A stretch of 64,000 nucleotides of DNA from Uranotaenia lowii. Taxonomy: Eukaryota > Arthropoda > Insecta > Diptera > Culicidae. The DNA lies in the NCBI RefSeq assembly GCF_029784155.1, contig NC_073691.1, positions 138,810,433 to 138,874,432 on the forward strand, written 5' to 3'. The notes beneath the pieces are model-generated. The model ran no database searches and was not told the origin of the DNA. It saw only the letters and a list, made by a program, of their open reading frames with translations. Every line of letters begins with the position of its first letter. The first letter of the stretch is position 1. Positions 34,501-43,510 of this stretch are shown here, piece by piece. The translations under genes were made by a program, and so were the position numbers.

Positions 34501-34720
34501 TTCCACTATCTAAAAGTGTACGAATAGATTGATTATAAATGGATGGAAAAATAAACGGACGATTTTCATTTAATAATGACAAAACAAATTCTGAATCCTG
34601 CTCTTCGTTTACCGAGAGCGGTTCATAACCTAAAGACAAAAGTACTTGTTCGGGGGAATAATCTACTTTGAAGGACTCATGTCCTTCTGACGCTGAACGT
34701 TTTTTGAACAAAACGGACAT
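31583..34720 (-). CDS. pol: Ty3/gypsy pol polyprotein (protease, RT, RNase H, integrase)
   Basis: 1045 residues from the Met codon at 34720, though translation probably enters by -1 frameshift from gag. Protease: LLDSGSQKTLIS with DSG at 71-73 instead of the commoner DTG. RT about 210-410: LDARKLNE, STIDLKDAF, LPFGLCNSPAT and YLDD at 377-380. RNase H about 520-640 with Asp 527 (QTDASD), Glu about 568 and Asp 593 (VTDAS). Integrase: HX4H at 709/714, CX2C at 744/747, then D777 (DYIG), D837 (TDNAT) and E872 (VERLN). The C-terminus resembles a GPY/F module and ends AEHLKP. All catalytic residues are present with no stop or frameshift, so it may be functional. Domain order RT-RNH-IN places it in Ty3/gypsy; I do not assign the lineage. 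Confidence 0.95.
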   Translation of the reverse strand: MSVLFKKRSASEGHESFKVDYSPEQVLLSLGYEPLSVNEEQDSEFVLSLLNENRPFIFPSIYNQSIRTLLDSGSQKTLISLQTARIWQGLGTKIHPSNVRLTSASGDTLKVIGTVYLPYQYGNQTRIVETTVVEALPVECIAGMDFFNAFEIHILKGEEMICQINESLSPESESKLIELTEDQSEEIERIKRILKPAIADVLEVTPLIEHRIEIKEEFKDIAPVRVMPFPFSPVIQKKLNEEINRLLQLGIIEESHSEWSLNAVPIKKPNGTVRLCLDARKLNERTKRDSYPIAHIGRILGRLGKTRYLSTIDLKDAFLQVPLSRESKPLTAFCIQGRGLFQYTRLPFGLCNSPATLSRLMDRILGNGALEPQVFVYLDDIILASDSFEEHIRLLEEVAHRLADANLAINIDKSQFCRSEVPFLGYLLSCDGLRPDPAKIQGILDFEAPRTVRQIRRFLGMVNYYRRFVSDFSTITVPISDLLAGKPKLVKWTPEAGEAFRKIKEKLVTAPILSNPDFELEFVVQTDASDKAVAGVLTQVQAGSEKVISFFSQKLNSAQQNYSATEKEALATLLSIDKFWGYIEGSHFTLVTDASALQYIRNNKWKPSSRLSRWSLELQHLDMTIIHRRGVDNVVPDALSRSICAEQGSTFQELVNKVQQNTEQYPDFRFEDDQLWKYVAVEEEPYDVRFEWKMVPPPETRTQIIEQEHEISFHLGVEKTLSRLQLRYYWPHMATEVRKLIQKCTVCKETKPATVPVVPLMGKQKIADHPWQIVAMDYIGPLPKSRSGFMHILVIQDLFSKWCQLHPVRRVESGNLCKILREEWFLKHSIPEIVLTDNATTFTSKDFRSLLERFEVKHWTTSRHHSQGNPVERLNRSINAAIRTYCKKDQRCWDTRIADIQHVFNNTVHSATGCTPYFVTHKHEIARTGPDHSRWRHKEDYVPENDSNISEEIYDIVKKNLLKAYETSAKCYNLRKKSRPESFKVGQCIYRRNFKQSNAGEYYNAKLAPMYLPCRVVALHGSSSYELEDLDGRNIGTWPAEHLKP

Positions 34721-37326
34721 TTATGCGTGGGAAAACCTTGAAAACCACACACTTGACAATGAATACTATAAGGTTCAGAACAACTATCAGTAAAATGTTG
34801 TTGACTCTGACAATTGAAACAAGAAAATTTATCATTCAATGGAATATGATCACGAATTCTAATTTCCAAATTTTTGAATCGAGTGGAATCTTTAGGTTGA
34901 TTAACCTGCCTTGATGTTCCAGCAATTTGATGGTCAGGTTTCAAACCACCAAGTTCTTGTTTTTGTCCTTCTTTATTTTTATTAAATTGAAAATTTTGGT
35001 TTTCTGAATTTTGTCTGTTTTCACTACGAGGAAAACTACCTCTGTTTCGCGAATTTTCTCGGTTATTCGGATTAATTGGTTTCGGATACTGGTTTCCCGA
35101 ATCCCGATTTCGACTATCTGCTTGCTGGTAACCCTGATGATTTTGATTGGGTTTATTGCCTCGATTATCTCGATCGTTCAAAAAAGGATAACTTCTTTGC
35201 TGCGGTCTAACGTTGTTGTTGTACGTTGCTGACTGCCTGTACATGGGTGATGTCCTATCCTCATGAACAGAATTAGTCTGAGAAATTGGTAGACTCCTGG
35301 TCAACAAGTAGGTGTTAGTAGCATCAATTTCACGACAAGCTTTCTGCAATTCAAATAAATTGTGAATTTCTCGTCCTACTAGTGCTCTTTTATAATCCGG
35401 CTTCATATTTCTTCGAAGTGTGAGGACAATTTCGCGCTCTGAAACTGGTTCAGCCAAACTTTTAAATTTCCTTTCAACTTCCAAGAAAAATTCTAAAAAT
35501 GATTCATTCCGTTGCTGCCTTCGCTGATATATTTCCATCAAAATGTGGTGATCTAGATCTGGGTGGCGGAAGGTAGCAATCAGATTGTCAATCAATTCAG
35601 AATAAGTCTGGAATCGATGTTTGTTGCTGGTGAACCATAGCTTGGCTTTGCCAGTCAGTAAATTCCCAAACGTTCTCAAAAGCTCTAATTCCGTTGTTTG
35701 CTGAGCTTGAGTCCAGTCGTTGATTTCCCACAGAAATGTGTTGATTCCGGCTCCGCGATCTTCTCCAGAATAACGCATTGGCCATTTCACTACGGGAATG
35801 GTTTTCGATCGATTTGGAATAGGGTTGAAATCCATGTTTTGAAAAGGGTTTACATTGGGTGTGGGTGCTGATTCCCAGCGAAATTGTTCACGATGTGACC
35901 AACCGTCTCTATCCTGTGGCGCGTTGTGTCGATTGTATTCATTCCGAGCAAGAAACGTTGAAAAATTTTGCTGCTGATCGCTAATCTCATCTCTTCTTCT
36001 AACACGATTCGCTGGTGGACCTCTGATAGCTGCAGAATGATTCCTGTAATCCCAAGGAGAACGTTGTTCTTCTTCGTAGTCTTCCTCTAAGTTGTCTTTA
36101 GGATCAGACCACGAACAAGGTTCGTAAATTGTGTTAATTTGGGCGCCAGAATTCCTCCTTCCATGTGTCAATAAGCTCGGCTTATTTGAACCGCAATTCA
36201 ATTCAGCATCATCTTCATCACTCATTAAATCAAAATTATTATACACATTACGCACATTGCACTGGTTCTCACGCTCGCCCATATATGGGTCACTCACTCT
36301 CACAAAATTTGGCGCGCAACCCTGAACTGTATGCGGAGCACTCATCACTTCAGGTTCAATATTTCTATGTGTGTCAAAACGGACTTGTCGGTTAGCTTGA
36401 ATACGCGAGGAAATTTTGTACTGAGGGATGGACCAGGTAGGCTGTGTTCTTACGCCTGCGCCGCACGAAATGGTTGTACTATTTGTTGTCGTCGAGCGCG
36501 ATGAAATTGACACCGATGTAGAAACAATGGATAAATTATTGACACGTAGAATTGAATTGATATCATGGAGGGAATTCTTATTTGATGTATTATAATTTGA
36601 AACTGGTGTTGGAAATTGCAAAATTGGGCTATCAGATCTTGTAATATTGGGCGTTGAAACGAAAGATGAAGTTGCATTAGTTGAACCAGCGAGTTGTGTC
36701 TGTGCTTCTAAGCTGGCTGCACCTAATAACTCAGCTGGCAAATCTTCTCTCGCAACACAATTTTTCGCCCCGTTTGTGCTACTTAAAGGCACAATAGCAA
36801 AACTCCCTGTAGCGGATTGTGTTGCCTGCACAACAGCAGCGGTTGTTGCGGTCGATATTGTTGTTATTGTTGCGAACGACGAAGGAGATGTAAAAGCAAC
36901 AGAAGAACTCTGATTTGAAAAATGTGTGTTATAAGTTTGTATCACTTTGATGAAGATATTGTTTGCTTCGTTCGCTCTACTGCTGGTACCAAAAAACTGT
37001 TTAAACAATTTAATGCGGTGGTACAAATGAAGTAAACCAGTTTGGGACAACTTCCTATCTAGGATATTTACACTCAAATTTGCCCAAACACGTTCGAGTC
37101 TATCTCGAAAAATCTGAATTTCATTTTCTGGATTCCGGTTGTAAACGAATATACGCATTAAACCCTCATTTTCTTCTCGTAGCGCGTTTTTTAATTTTCT
37201 ACGATTGAGACTAAGAGATCTGTCCCTGGCATCTAGCAAATTTCTAATTTCCAATTCAAAAATTACCTCTTCAGGGGTTAAATAAACTAAAACCATCTCA
37301 TTGAAGTAATCACTTTCCAAAGACAT
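34663..37326 (-). CDS. gag: Ty3/gypsy gag polyprotein, long N-terminal extension
   Basis: 887 residues from ATG 37326 (MSLESDYFNEMVLVYLTPEE). Residues about 100-510 are Ser/Thr/Asn-rich and low in complexity. A retrotransposon gag core follows at about 511-680 (PVVKWPMRYSG, LTGKAKLWF, ESFLEFFLEVERKF). Next come an Asn/Gln/Arg-rich linker and two cysteine clusters: CFNCQSQQHFTDSC at about 836-849 (classic CX2CX4HX4C) and CQVCGFQGFPTHKC just after. The product forms the particle and binds RNA. The frame ends 58 bases inside pol. Its start codon is two bases from a MITE (37328-38529); the MITE duplicated ATG on insertion and left the start intact. The frame is fully open. Confidence 0.9.
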   Translation of the reverse strand: MSLESDYFNEMVLVYLTPEEVIFELEIRNLLDARDRSLSLNRRKLKNALREENEGLMRIFVYNRNPENEIQIFRDRLERVWANLSVNILDRKLSQTGLLHLYHRIKLFKQFFGTSSRANEANNIFIKVIQTYNTHFSNQSSSVAFTSPSSFATITTISTATTAAVVQATQSATGSFAIVPLSSTNGAKNCVAREDLPAELLGAASLEAQTQLAGSTNATSSFVSTPNITRSDSPILQFPTPVSNYNTSNKNSLHDINSILRVNNLSIVSTSVSISSRSTTTNSTTISCGAGVRTQPTWSIPQYKISSRIQANRQVRFDTHRNIEPEVMSAPHTVQGCAPNFVRVSDPYMGERENQCNVRNVYNNFDLMSDEDDAELNCGSNKPSLLTHGRRNSGAQINTIYEPCSWSDPKDNLEEDYEEEQRSPWDYRNHSAAIRGPPANRVRRRDEISDQQQNFSTFLARNEYNRHNAPQDRDGWSHREQFRWESAPTPNVNPFQNMDFNPIPNRSKTIPVVKWPMRYSGEDRGAGINTFLWEINDWTQAQQTTELELLRTFGNLLTGKAKLWFTSNKHRFQTYSELIDNLIATFRHPDLDHHILMEIYQRRQQRNESFLEFFLEVERKFKSLAEPVSEREIVLTLRRNMKPDYKRALVGREIHNLFELQKACREIDATNTYLLTRSLPISQTNSVHEDRTSPMYRQSATYNNNVRPQQRSYPFLNDRDNRGNKPNQNHQGYQQADSRNRDSGNQYPKPINPNNRENSRNRGSFPRSENRQNSENQNFQFNKNKEGQKQELGGLKPDHQIAGTSRQVNQPKDSTRFKNLEIRIRDHIPLNDKFSCFNCQSQQHFTDSCSEPYSIHCQVCGFQGFPTHKCPFCSKNVQRQKDMSPSK
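34699..34705 (-). other. -1 ribosomal frameshift site A AAA AAC between gag and pol
   Basis: On the minus strand the heptamer A AAA AAC is in the correct gag phase (TCA AAA AAC, gag codons 874-876). A -1 slip gives AAA AAA CGT, the pol frame. It lies in the 58-base overlap after the last gag cysteine cluster. This is one of the classic slippery heptamers of retroviruses and retroelements. A downstream stimulatory structure was not evaluated. Confidence 0.75.
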
Positions 37327-37327
37327 G

Positions 37328-38529
37328 GGCCCTTATTCTGCGCCGCGCGTGACGTGATGATTGTCACCTCACCTCGGAGTCACCGTGAGATTTGTCACCT
37401 TATTCCCGGAGTCGATCCGAGTAAAGTGACAGAGGTTCATTCTAGGTGAGCGACCGAATGAACACATCTGTCAAAATGGTAGAAATTGTTATGTTTTGAT
37501 TAGTTTTTGCTCGCGATTCGAATTTTCCGTCCTGATTTTTGAAGTTGTTAGTGAAAATTCCGGTGCGTGAAAGACCACAAACGGGTTATATGGTGACAGC
37601 AAGGAACATAGAAGAAAAAACGCGCATTTTTGTGCCCTCAAGAGGAAAAACCTGAATCCGGAACCTGCGGAAACAAACGCACAATTGACGGCTGCTGCTG
37701 CTTTAATCAACCAGTGCACAAAAGGCTAATCAAAGTAAATAAAATGATTTTTATTAATAAAGCATTGAACCAAATGAAAGAAGCGAATTCAATTGATTTT
37801 TATATGACGGGTTATTTTGCTTTATAACCTCCAAGGAAATTCATTGTTTAAATTTTCTGACTTGTCCCTTATTGATACCGGTAAACCTCACCTGTATCCT
37901 TCACTTGAATTCCACATTCCGTCAAAATATTTAATATTTCGAGGAAAAATCCTAATGATAATAGTGAAAGTAAACGGACTAATTACTAATATTTTATTTT
38001 CAAAGTGTTCGTGTTTTCACATTTTTACATTTTGCAAAAAAAATTCAATAAATAAAAAAAAACTTACATATTTAAAACTATCATTCTTTATCATTCAATT
38101 AACTATTTAAAGCCTTTTATTCCCGTGTACATAAATGTTCTGTTAATTTTTTTTTTCGACACCACCTGAAAAGGTACCGACAATCCTCATCGATCGCCGA
38201 ATTAGTTTAGCAAATCTAGATTTGTTCGTGATAATTGTTTTTAAAATGGTCATACTTTAATGTTGTTGAACTTTTAGAGCCAAATTATTTCCTGTTTCAT
38301 AAATTTTTCATTGAATTTCTATCTCGTCGCCACCTGAAAAGGTACCGACAATTGTCACCTAAAATCGTCACCCGAATGCGACGATTCTCACCCACGGTGA
38401 CTACGAGAATAGGGTAAGAACTCACAAAGTTCATCCGAAGTGACGTTCCTCACCTAAACCGACTGCTGGAATAGAGTGACTTGGGTGACTCTACTATCGT
38501 CACGTCACTCGAGGCGCAGAATAAGGGCC
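37328..38529. mobile_element. 1.2 kb TIR element inserted in the provirus leader, next to gag ATG
   Basis: Tips GGCCCTTATTCTGCGCC at 37328 and the exact inverse GGCGCAGAATAAGGGCC at 38513-38529, followed inside by GTGACGTGA-like sequence on both sides. Direct repeats ATG at 37325-37327 and 38530-38532 are the probable 3-bp target duplication. Both subterminal regions are rich in GTGAC/GTCAC words, and CACCTGAAAAGGTACCGACA occurs twice (38165, 38335). A G/C-rich block at 37560-37730 has short frames without a recognised domain. Tip and 3-bp duplication recall PIF/Harbinger, but the target is not the usual TWA. Confidence 0.7.
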
Positions 38530-38532
38530 ATG

Positions 38533-38955
38533 ATTGGTTTTCAAAAACTTACAAAAAAAATGAAACAAAATTGAAGGCAACACGTAATTGAATCGCGTGC
38601 GATCAGTTATTCAAGGACACGGGGGATAAAAAAAAACTACAGATTTACTTCCAGCCAGTGAGTGAGAAATAAGTCGCAAAAAGTTTTTATTGTACTCGAT
38701 CGGTGGTGATATTTGCAGATCAATTACGCACAGCAGCAAGTGCAATGAGAAAAAAACCGATTTGCTGCACGTTTTTTTTTTCTTTGGCAAATCCCACAGA
38801 AGTAGATGGAGATCTACTTTTTTGTATTTCAACCTGATGGGCGCAGATTTTGGGGCAATGATTTTTTTATTAGAAATCATACACTTCCCGTCCTAATCCT
38901 CCCGCAACCAACAAAAACTCCAAATCGCTTTGAGCGTTTTTTGTTGGAACGACAA
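38533..38955 (-). other. 5' leader of the provirus, no canonical primer-binding site
   Basis: The sequence between the leader MITE and the 5' LTR. In element orientation the bases after the LTR read TTGTCGTTCCAACA, without the TGG that begins most tRNA-primed binding sites. The primer is therefore unknown. Confidence 0.55.
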
Positions 38956-41914
38956 TGTAATATATAGGTTTTACACCTTTGAAGGGGGTCTAATAAGACT
39001 TACCGGCTTAACTCCGTCTCAGGGGCTCCTACGCCTAATTTGGGGCAACTGTTGGCCTGGAGGTGTTTGGGAGCGGGTTTTTTTGGCCACCTCGATTGTG
39101 GTTGAGGCACTGTGAACCGAAGATTTTTTTCTTTGGAGGTTCCACTTATCTCACTACGGGCCGTTCTTCTCCTTTCTGGCCACACGACACGTGCGCAAAC
39201 GCTTTTTAGTGGTTTGTCTCCCACGGCACTGGAGACCACGGCGGAACTAAAACCCCGACCAATCCTTGCTTTTTAGAGGCACCACGGATCACGGAATACA
39301 GGGCGGAACGCCAATACAGAACCGAAGGGACTTTTTCCTCGTTTTCGAATAAACCGACCGACTTCGCTTGGGCCGACACGTCTGGCTTCCTCAACGACTC
39401 ACAAGCAAGAGAGCCTTTCAACCCTTTCGCTCCTCGTTTCCGGGGTTTTCCGCCTTATTTCGGAGTTCGCAAACTCCATAGTGAACGCAAACTCTTTTCT
39501 TTTACGCTCAAGCAGTTCTCTGCCAGAGGTTTTCAAGCCATTATTAACCGCCCCTTATTTCCCCCCAGACCATCTACGCTCTTTATATACAAACTAGCTG
39601 ACCCGTTGTGCTTTGCTACACCTTCCGAAAATAAATGTAATTTGTAAAAATTTATTCAAATTTAGATTTAAGAGAGCATTTTTTTAAATCAAACATCATC
39701 ATAGTTCAGAACCAACAACTTTGAAATGAGAGCTGCAGCTGCAGTTCTGAATTGCAATTCAAAGATGGTATATATTATTAATTGAAACTTGATCTCTAAA
39801 CTCGTTTTTCAAGATCTGACTGTACCCAAAAAACCTTTTCAAATATGGTCCCTTCTTTGAAAAGCTGTTTATCTTAAATTTACATGGGAGCTCTCCCATC
39901 TTTTCCAATTTTGTCCCACATTGCTTGAAGAATGTAGGCAAATTTAACAGGCTCGAGTTTACATAATACTTATTGAAAGAAAAAGATTCGATATTGGAAT
40001 TTATTGCAAATTGTACTTTATGGAGATAGAATTTTAAAACCGATGAATAGTGTGAATCGAGACAGTTTTTTGAGTATATTCCTTAAAGTCTGTATTATTA
40101 GCACTTCCTGATAAGCTTTAGGTGGGGTATTTTTGGGAGTTGAAAAAATAAGCTAAAGAAATTTGAAAAAAAAACGATGAAAAGGATTTTAAAAACCATT
40201 TTAAAACAACTTTTTTCACCATCCTCGAAGCAGTTTGAATATCTATCCTTTTTGCGCCAAAATTATGTTAAAAAAATGTTACGCCATATTCCAAACTCGT
40301 GGACATGAGACATTATAGCTTGAAGTTTTCACAAACAGCACTTATCATGGTAATAAATAATATATCAAATAAGTTATGTATTAAATACAGTGCAAATTTC
40401 TTTTTTTTTAAATAAATGTACTACGGCAAAAATATAAATATTCAAAAAAATATCAGTTGCAGAAAGTCAAATATTCAATAATGTTGGCAAAAACAAACTT
40501 TGAAGTTTACATTTGTCCCGTATATTGGGGCAAGTGTCAATGCAAAGCTTATTTACAGATGCGTCAGAGTAATGGCTTTAAAATGGATTTAATACGTATT
40601 CCTGTTTTTTGTTCTATCAAGTTTCACTGATATATCTGCAGTATTCCTGCAATATAAATTTATGTTTGTTACTCCACTTTTAACGAATGCTGTTCAAAGG
40701 GAATGACCTTCATTTACAAAGACATTTAAGAATTTTCAATATCCGCTTCAATTTCAACATTCGGAATACCCCTTCTGGTATTTCCAACATATTGAATCGT
40801 TTTGAAGATGAATTTCTTAAAAGTTCGACGTTTGCCCTTGCCCCACCGTGTAAATTGACAAAAGGGAATATTGTTTTTAACACTTTAAGGGTAAACTAAA
40901 AATTTCTCTTCAAAATTTTGCGTCCAGTTGAATGTCAGTTCTAAAGTCTCGCTTTTCAAAAACGAAGCGGATCAAAAGTCTCTTTTATGCAGCCATGTAA
41001 CACAAAAACACTTTTCATGTTAAGTGCGTACTTGACTTGGTATGTAAGCAAAAAGTACGATGGTTTTTTCAAAATTATTTGAAATAAAAAGCTCCCATTT
41101 TCATTTCTAAATTTGTTTCAGCTGTGTATTTGGGCCGAAGTAACAATTTCTAGAAGAAAACATAATTTTTAATTTTTTTTAACAGAAAAAGTTGAACGTT
41201 TGAACATGTTCTAATGTTCCTTGAATGAAAAGTCGAATGCTACCTACATTAACACGAACTAAATATGGAAGTATTTTTGCAAATCTTTCAATTGGTTTTG
41301 ATTCGATTGACAAAATACAAATCCGTTTCACATCTAGGCGTCATTTATTACCACGTGCTGTTTACAAATCAAATAAAAAAGAAAAAACACATCTAGGTTG
41401 CATATCGCCCCACGTGTTTGAGAAACAGGCGCCTTATTGTTAAATTTTCCAGCAATCAATGAACAGTGTGCTTTGGTTACTATCCTCTTGCGTCGAGTTT
41501 TGCTCGCCCATGGCGACGAAAAACAAACCCCAGGTTGAGAAATACGCGCCTAAATATTCTTACTGATCAGTATGCTAGGCCTGGGTTACTTTCCTTTTGC
41601 GTCGTTGTTCGCGACGCCTCGACCATAGAGACGAAAAACAAACCGCCCAACGGAAAAAAAAATCTCAAGAAAATGGATGTCATGACTTTAATTTGTTTCG
41701 AAAAACTACAAATTTTGTATGGAAGCCTCTCCTTCCTTAAGTCGGATGGAGTTTTGACTATTACAGAAACCATCCCCGGCCTCAAAAACCCTCAGATGCC
41801 AGTTTTGACGATGATCGGTTCAGTAGTTTCCGAGTCTATAGGGAACAGACAGACAGACAAACATTCATTTTTATATATATAGATTAAATTAATGGGACAT
41901 ATTTACATGTTACA
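38956..41914 (-). repeat. Right LTR (5' LTR of the provirus), split by a Helitron
   Basis: 38956-39593 and 41884-41914 together equal the 669-bp left LTR except for about five substitutions seen by eye. The split falls exactly at the A|T in CAAA|TTAAATT. Confidence 0.9.
39594..41883 (-). mobile_element. Helitron (non-autonomous) inserted in the right LTR
   Basis: On the minus strand it starts TCTATATATATAAAAATG followed by GTCTGTCTG and ends GGGTCAGCTAG-like (ACGGGTCAGCTAG). It sits between A and T without target duplication, the Helitron signature; the empty site is intact in the left LTR. Just before the 3' end, GGTGTAGCAAAGCACAAC forms the usual short hairpin, slightly imperfect. Length 2290 bp. 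No Rep/helicase frame is seen, so it depends on another element. Inside, inverted GGGGCAAG-type tips near 40518 and 40850 may mark a captured repeat. Its ends match those of 52632-54660. Confidence 0.85.
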
Positions 41915-41918
41915 TGCC
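41915..41918. repeat. Target-site duplication TGCC, right copy (gypsy provirus)
   Basis: Direct partner of 29928-29931. Confidence 0.8.
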
Positions 41919-42239
41919 TTTAGGCTTTAAGGAGCCAAACTCGTTGCTTTGTTTAGAATTGTTTGCTTACTTCTAGTTCACTTTTTTAAGAGAAAAGAAA
42001 ATAGCTTTTAGGAAAAGGTATATTTCGAACATGTAGTCCAAGTCAATCAAAGCCAGCACATCTCTCATTGGAACATAGAGTGGTTTTCCTCGGGCCCGAA
42101 GGGAGTTCTAGCGACAAGATGGACCTCGCACGACCAAACGATATGCTCGATGTAGTGGTAACCTTGGCCGTAACCACAAAAATTGCTGACAGCAATTTCA
42201 AAACGATAGAGTGTTTCGTCTAAGGAATAATGATTGGAC
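41919..42239. repeat. Non-coding sequence with a dispersed repeat copy
   Basis: 42021-42115 is the inverted counterpart of 11243-11330 (shared AGCCAGCACATCTCTC and CTCGGGCCCGAAG-like words). No gene recognised. Confidence 0.45.
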
Positions 42240-43510
42240 ATGAGATGGAAATTTTTTTTTCGTAGTATTCCGTCTCACGACATAACTTGACGAACATAAT
42301 TCCTAAAATTCACTCGGTCCTTGGCAACCGTTCTCTAATTTCTCGGACATCCCACATTCGCCAGATCATGCTTCACTTGGTCTAACCACCTCGCTCGTTG
42401 CGCTCCTGCGTTCCTACCGGATTCGTAGCAAACACCTGTTTTGCAGGACAGTCGTCCGGCATTCTCGCAACATATCCTGCCCAGCGTATCCGGCCAGCCT
42501 TAACCATCTTCTGGATACTGGGTTCGCCGTAGAGTCGCGAGAGTTCGTGGTTCATCTTTCGCCTCCACACCGTTCTTCTGCACGCCACCAAAGATGGTTC
42601 TTAACACTTGTCGCTCGAATACTCCGAGTGTACCCAGGTCCTCCTCGAGAAATATCTATGACTCGTGCCCGTAGAGAACAACCGGTCTAATGAGCGTCAT
42701 AGACAGGTTACACTTCGTGCGAGTGCTAAGTCTTCTCGACCGCAGTTGCTTGTGGAGTCCATAGTAGGCACGACTTCCGCTGATAATTCGCCGCCAGATC
42801 TCACGGCTGGTGTCATTGTCTGTGGTCACCAGTGAGCTTACTTAACTTACTATTCAATGTTCCCGCATCGATCCTTTGGTGCATAGGGCCGTGGTGAAAG
42901 ACCTCCACTGTTGACGATCCGGAGCCAGCGTCTTCTCTCGGCCCCAGTCAAGACTCTCGTCGACAGTTCGTATTTCGGCGGCTAAGCTTCGCCGCCACGA
43001 GCTTCTGGGTCTGCCTGTTCTTCGATGTCCTACTGGATTCCATTCAAGCGCCTCTCTGCAAATCTCATTCTCATCACCAGTGGGACGTCATCAGTGAGCC
43101 GAGATAGACAAAGTCTTCCACTATCTTGAGCTCGTCGCCGTCGATCGTGACCTTGTTATTACTGGACAAGGGGGTTCGATCGGTCTCGGATCCGCAGGCC
43201 AGAATGTACTTCGTCTTGGACGTATTAATCATCAACAGAATCTTTCCTGCTTCGCGTTTAAGTTTGCGCTAGATCTCCTCCACCGCTGCAAAGCAGACAA
43301 GTTGACTGGACCTGTTGAAAATCGAGCCCCGCAATTCGCCCACCGCTCGTCGAATAACACCTTCTAGCGCCACGTTGAATACCATGCACGATAGACCATC
43401 GCCGTGTCGAAGCTCCCCGTACTCTTTGCCCTCGCTAAACGCAAATATCTGCATCCTCTCCGCTGATGGCTGGCGCACACACTTGCTTTGCGCAAATCTG
43501 AAACTTGAGA
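42240..43510 (-). pseudogene. RTE-like non-LTR reverse transcriptase relic, split by another RTE fragment
   Basis: On the minus strand, pieces of a reverse transcriptase read in order. HGDGLSCMVFNVALEGVIRR then LVCFAAVEEI stand where FADD is expected, so the catalytic Asp pair is lost. KTKYILACGSETD and IVEDFVYLGSL follow. After the nested insertion come KMNHELSRLYGEPSIQKMVK, AGRIRWAGYVARMPDD and WLDQV near 42390. Stops and frame changes are frequent. The type (GDGLSC..FN.ALE, YLGS, RWAGHV-like) fits the RTE clade as I know it. Dead, and older than the gypsy and Helitron copies. Confidence 0.7.
42838..43090 (-). mobile_element. 5'-truncated RTE (JAM1-like) 3' end nested in the relic
   Basis: Minus-strand reading around ERRLNGIQ...DIEEQADPEARGG, or in a neighbouring frame RTGRPRSSWRRSLAAEIRTV and FTTALCT, is the conserved C-terminus of mosquito RTE elements, followed by a 3' end rich in TAAGT. 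It interrupts the relic between YLGSL and its continuation. Flanks share CACCAGTG / CAGTGAGC words, consistent with an imperfect target duplication. Confidence 0.6.

Larger units (their letters stand above)
29932..41914 (-). mobile_element. Ty3/gypsy LTR retrotransposon, nearly intact, with two nested insertions
   Basis: A complete provirus on the minus strand: 3' LTR 29932-30600, pol 31583-34720, gag 34663-37326, 5' leader to 38955, and 5' LTR 38956-41914 interrupted by a Helitron. Native length, without the Helitron (2290 bp) and the leader MITE (1202 bp plus a 3-bp duplication), is about 8.5 kb. The LTRs are 669 bp, start TG and end CA, and differ at about five positions. gag and pol are both open. 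No env-like frame lies between pol and the 3' LTR, so this is a retrotransposon rather than an errantivirus-type element. Copies move by reverse transcription in gag particles and integration by the pol integrase. Confidence 0.92.

Noticed and set aside
41466..41882. 138-codon + strand frame in the LTR-embedded Helitron
   Set aside because: Antisense to the Helitron, includes its terminal repeat, and shows no Rep or helicase motif.
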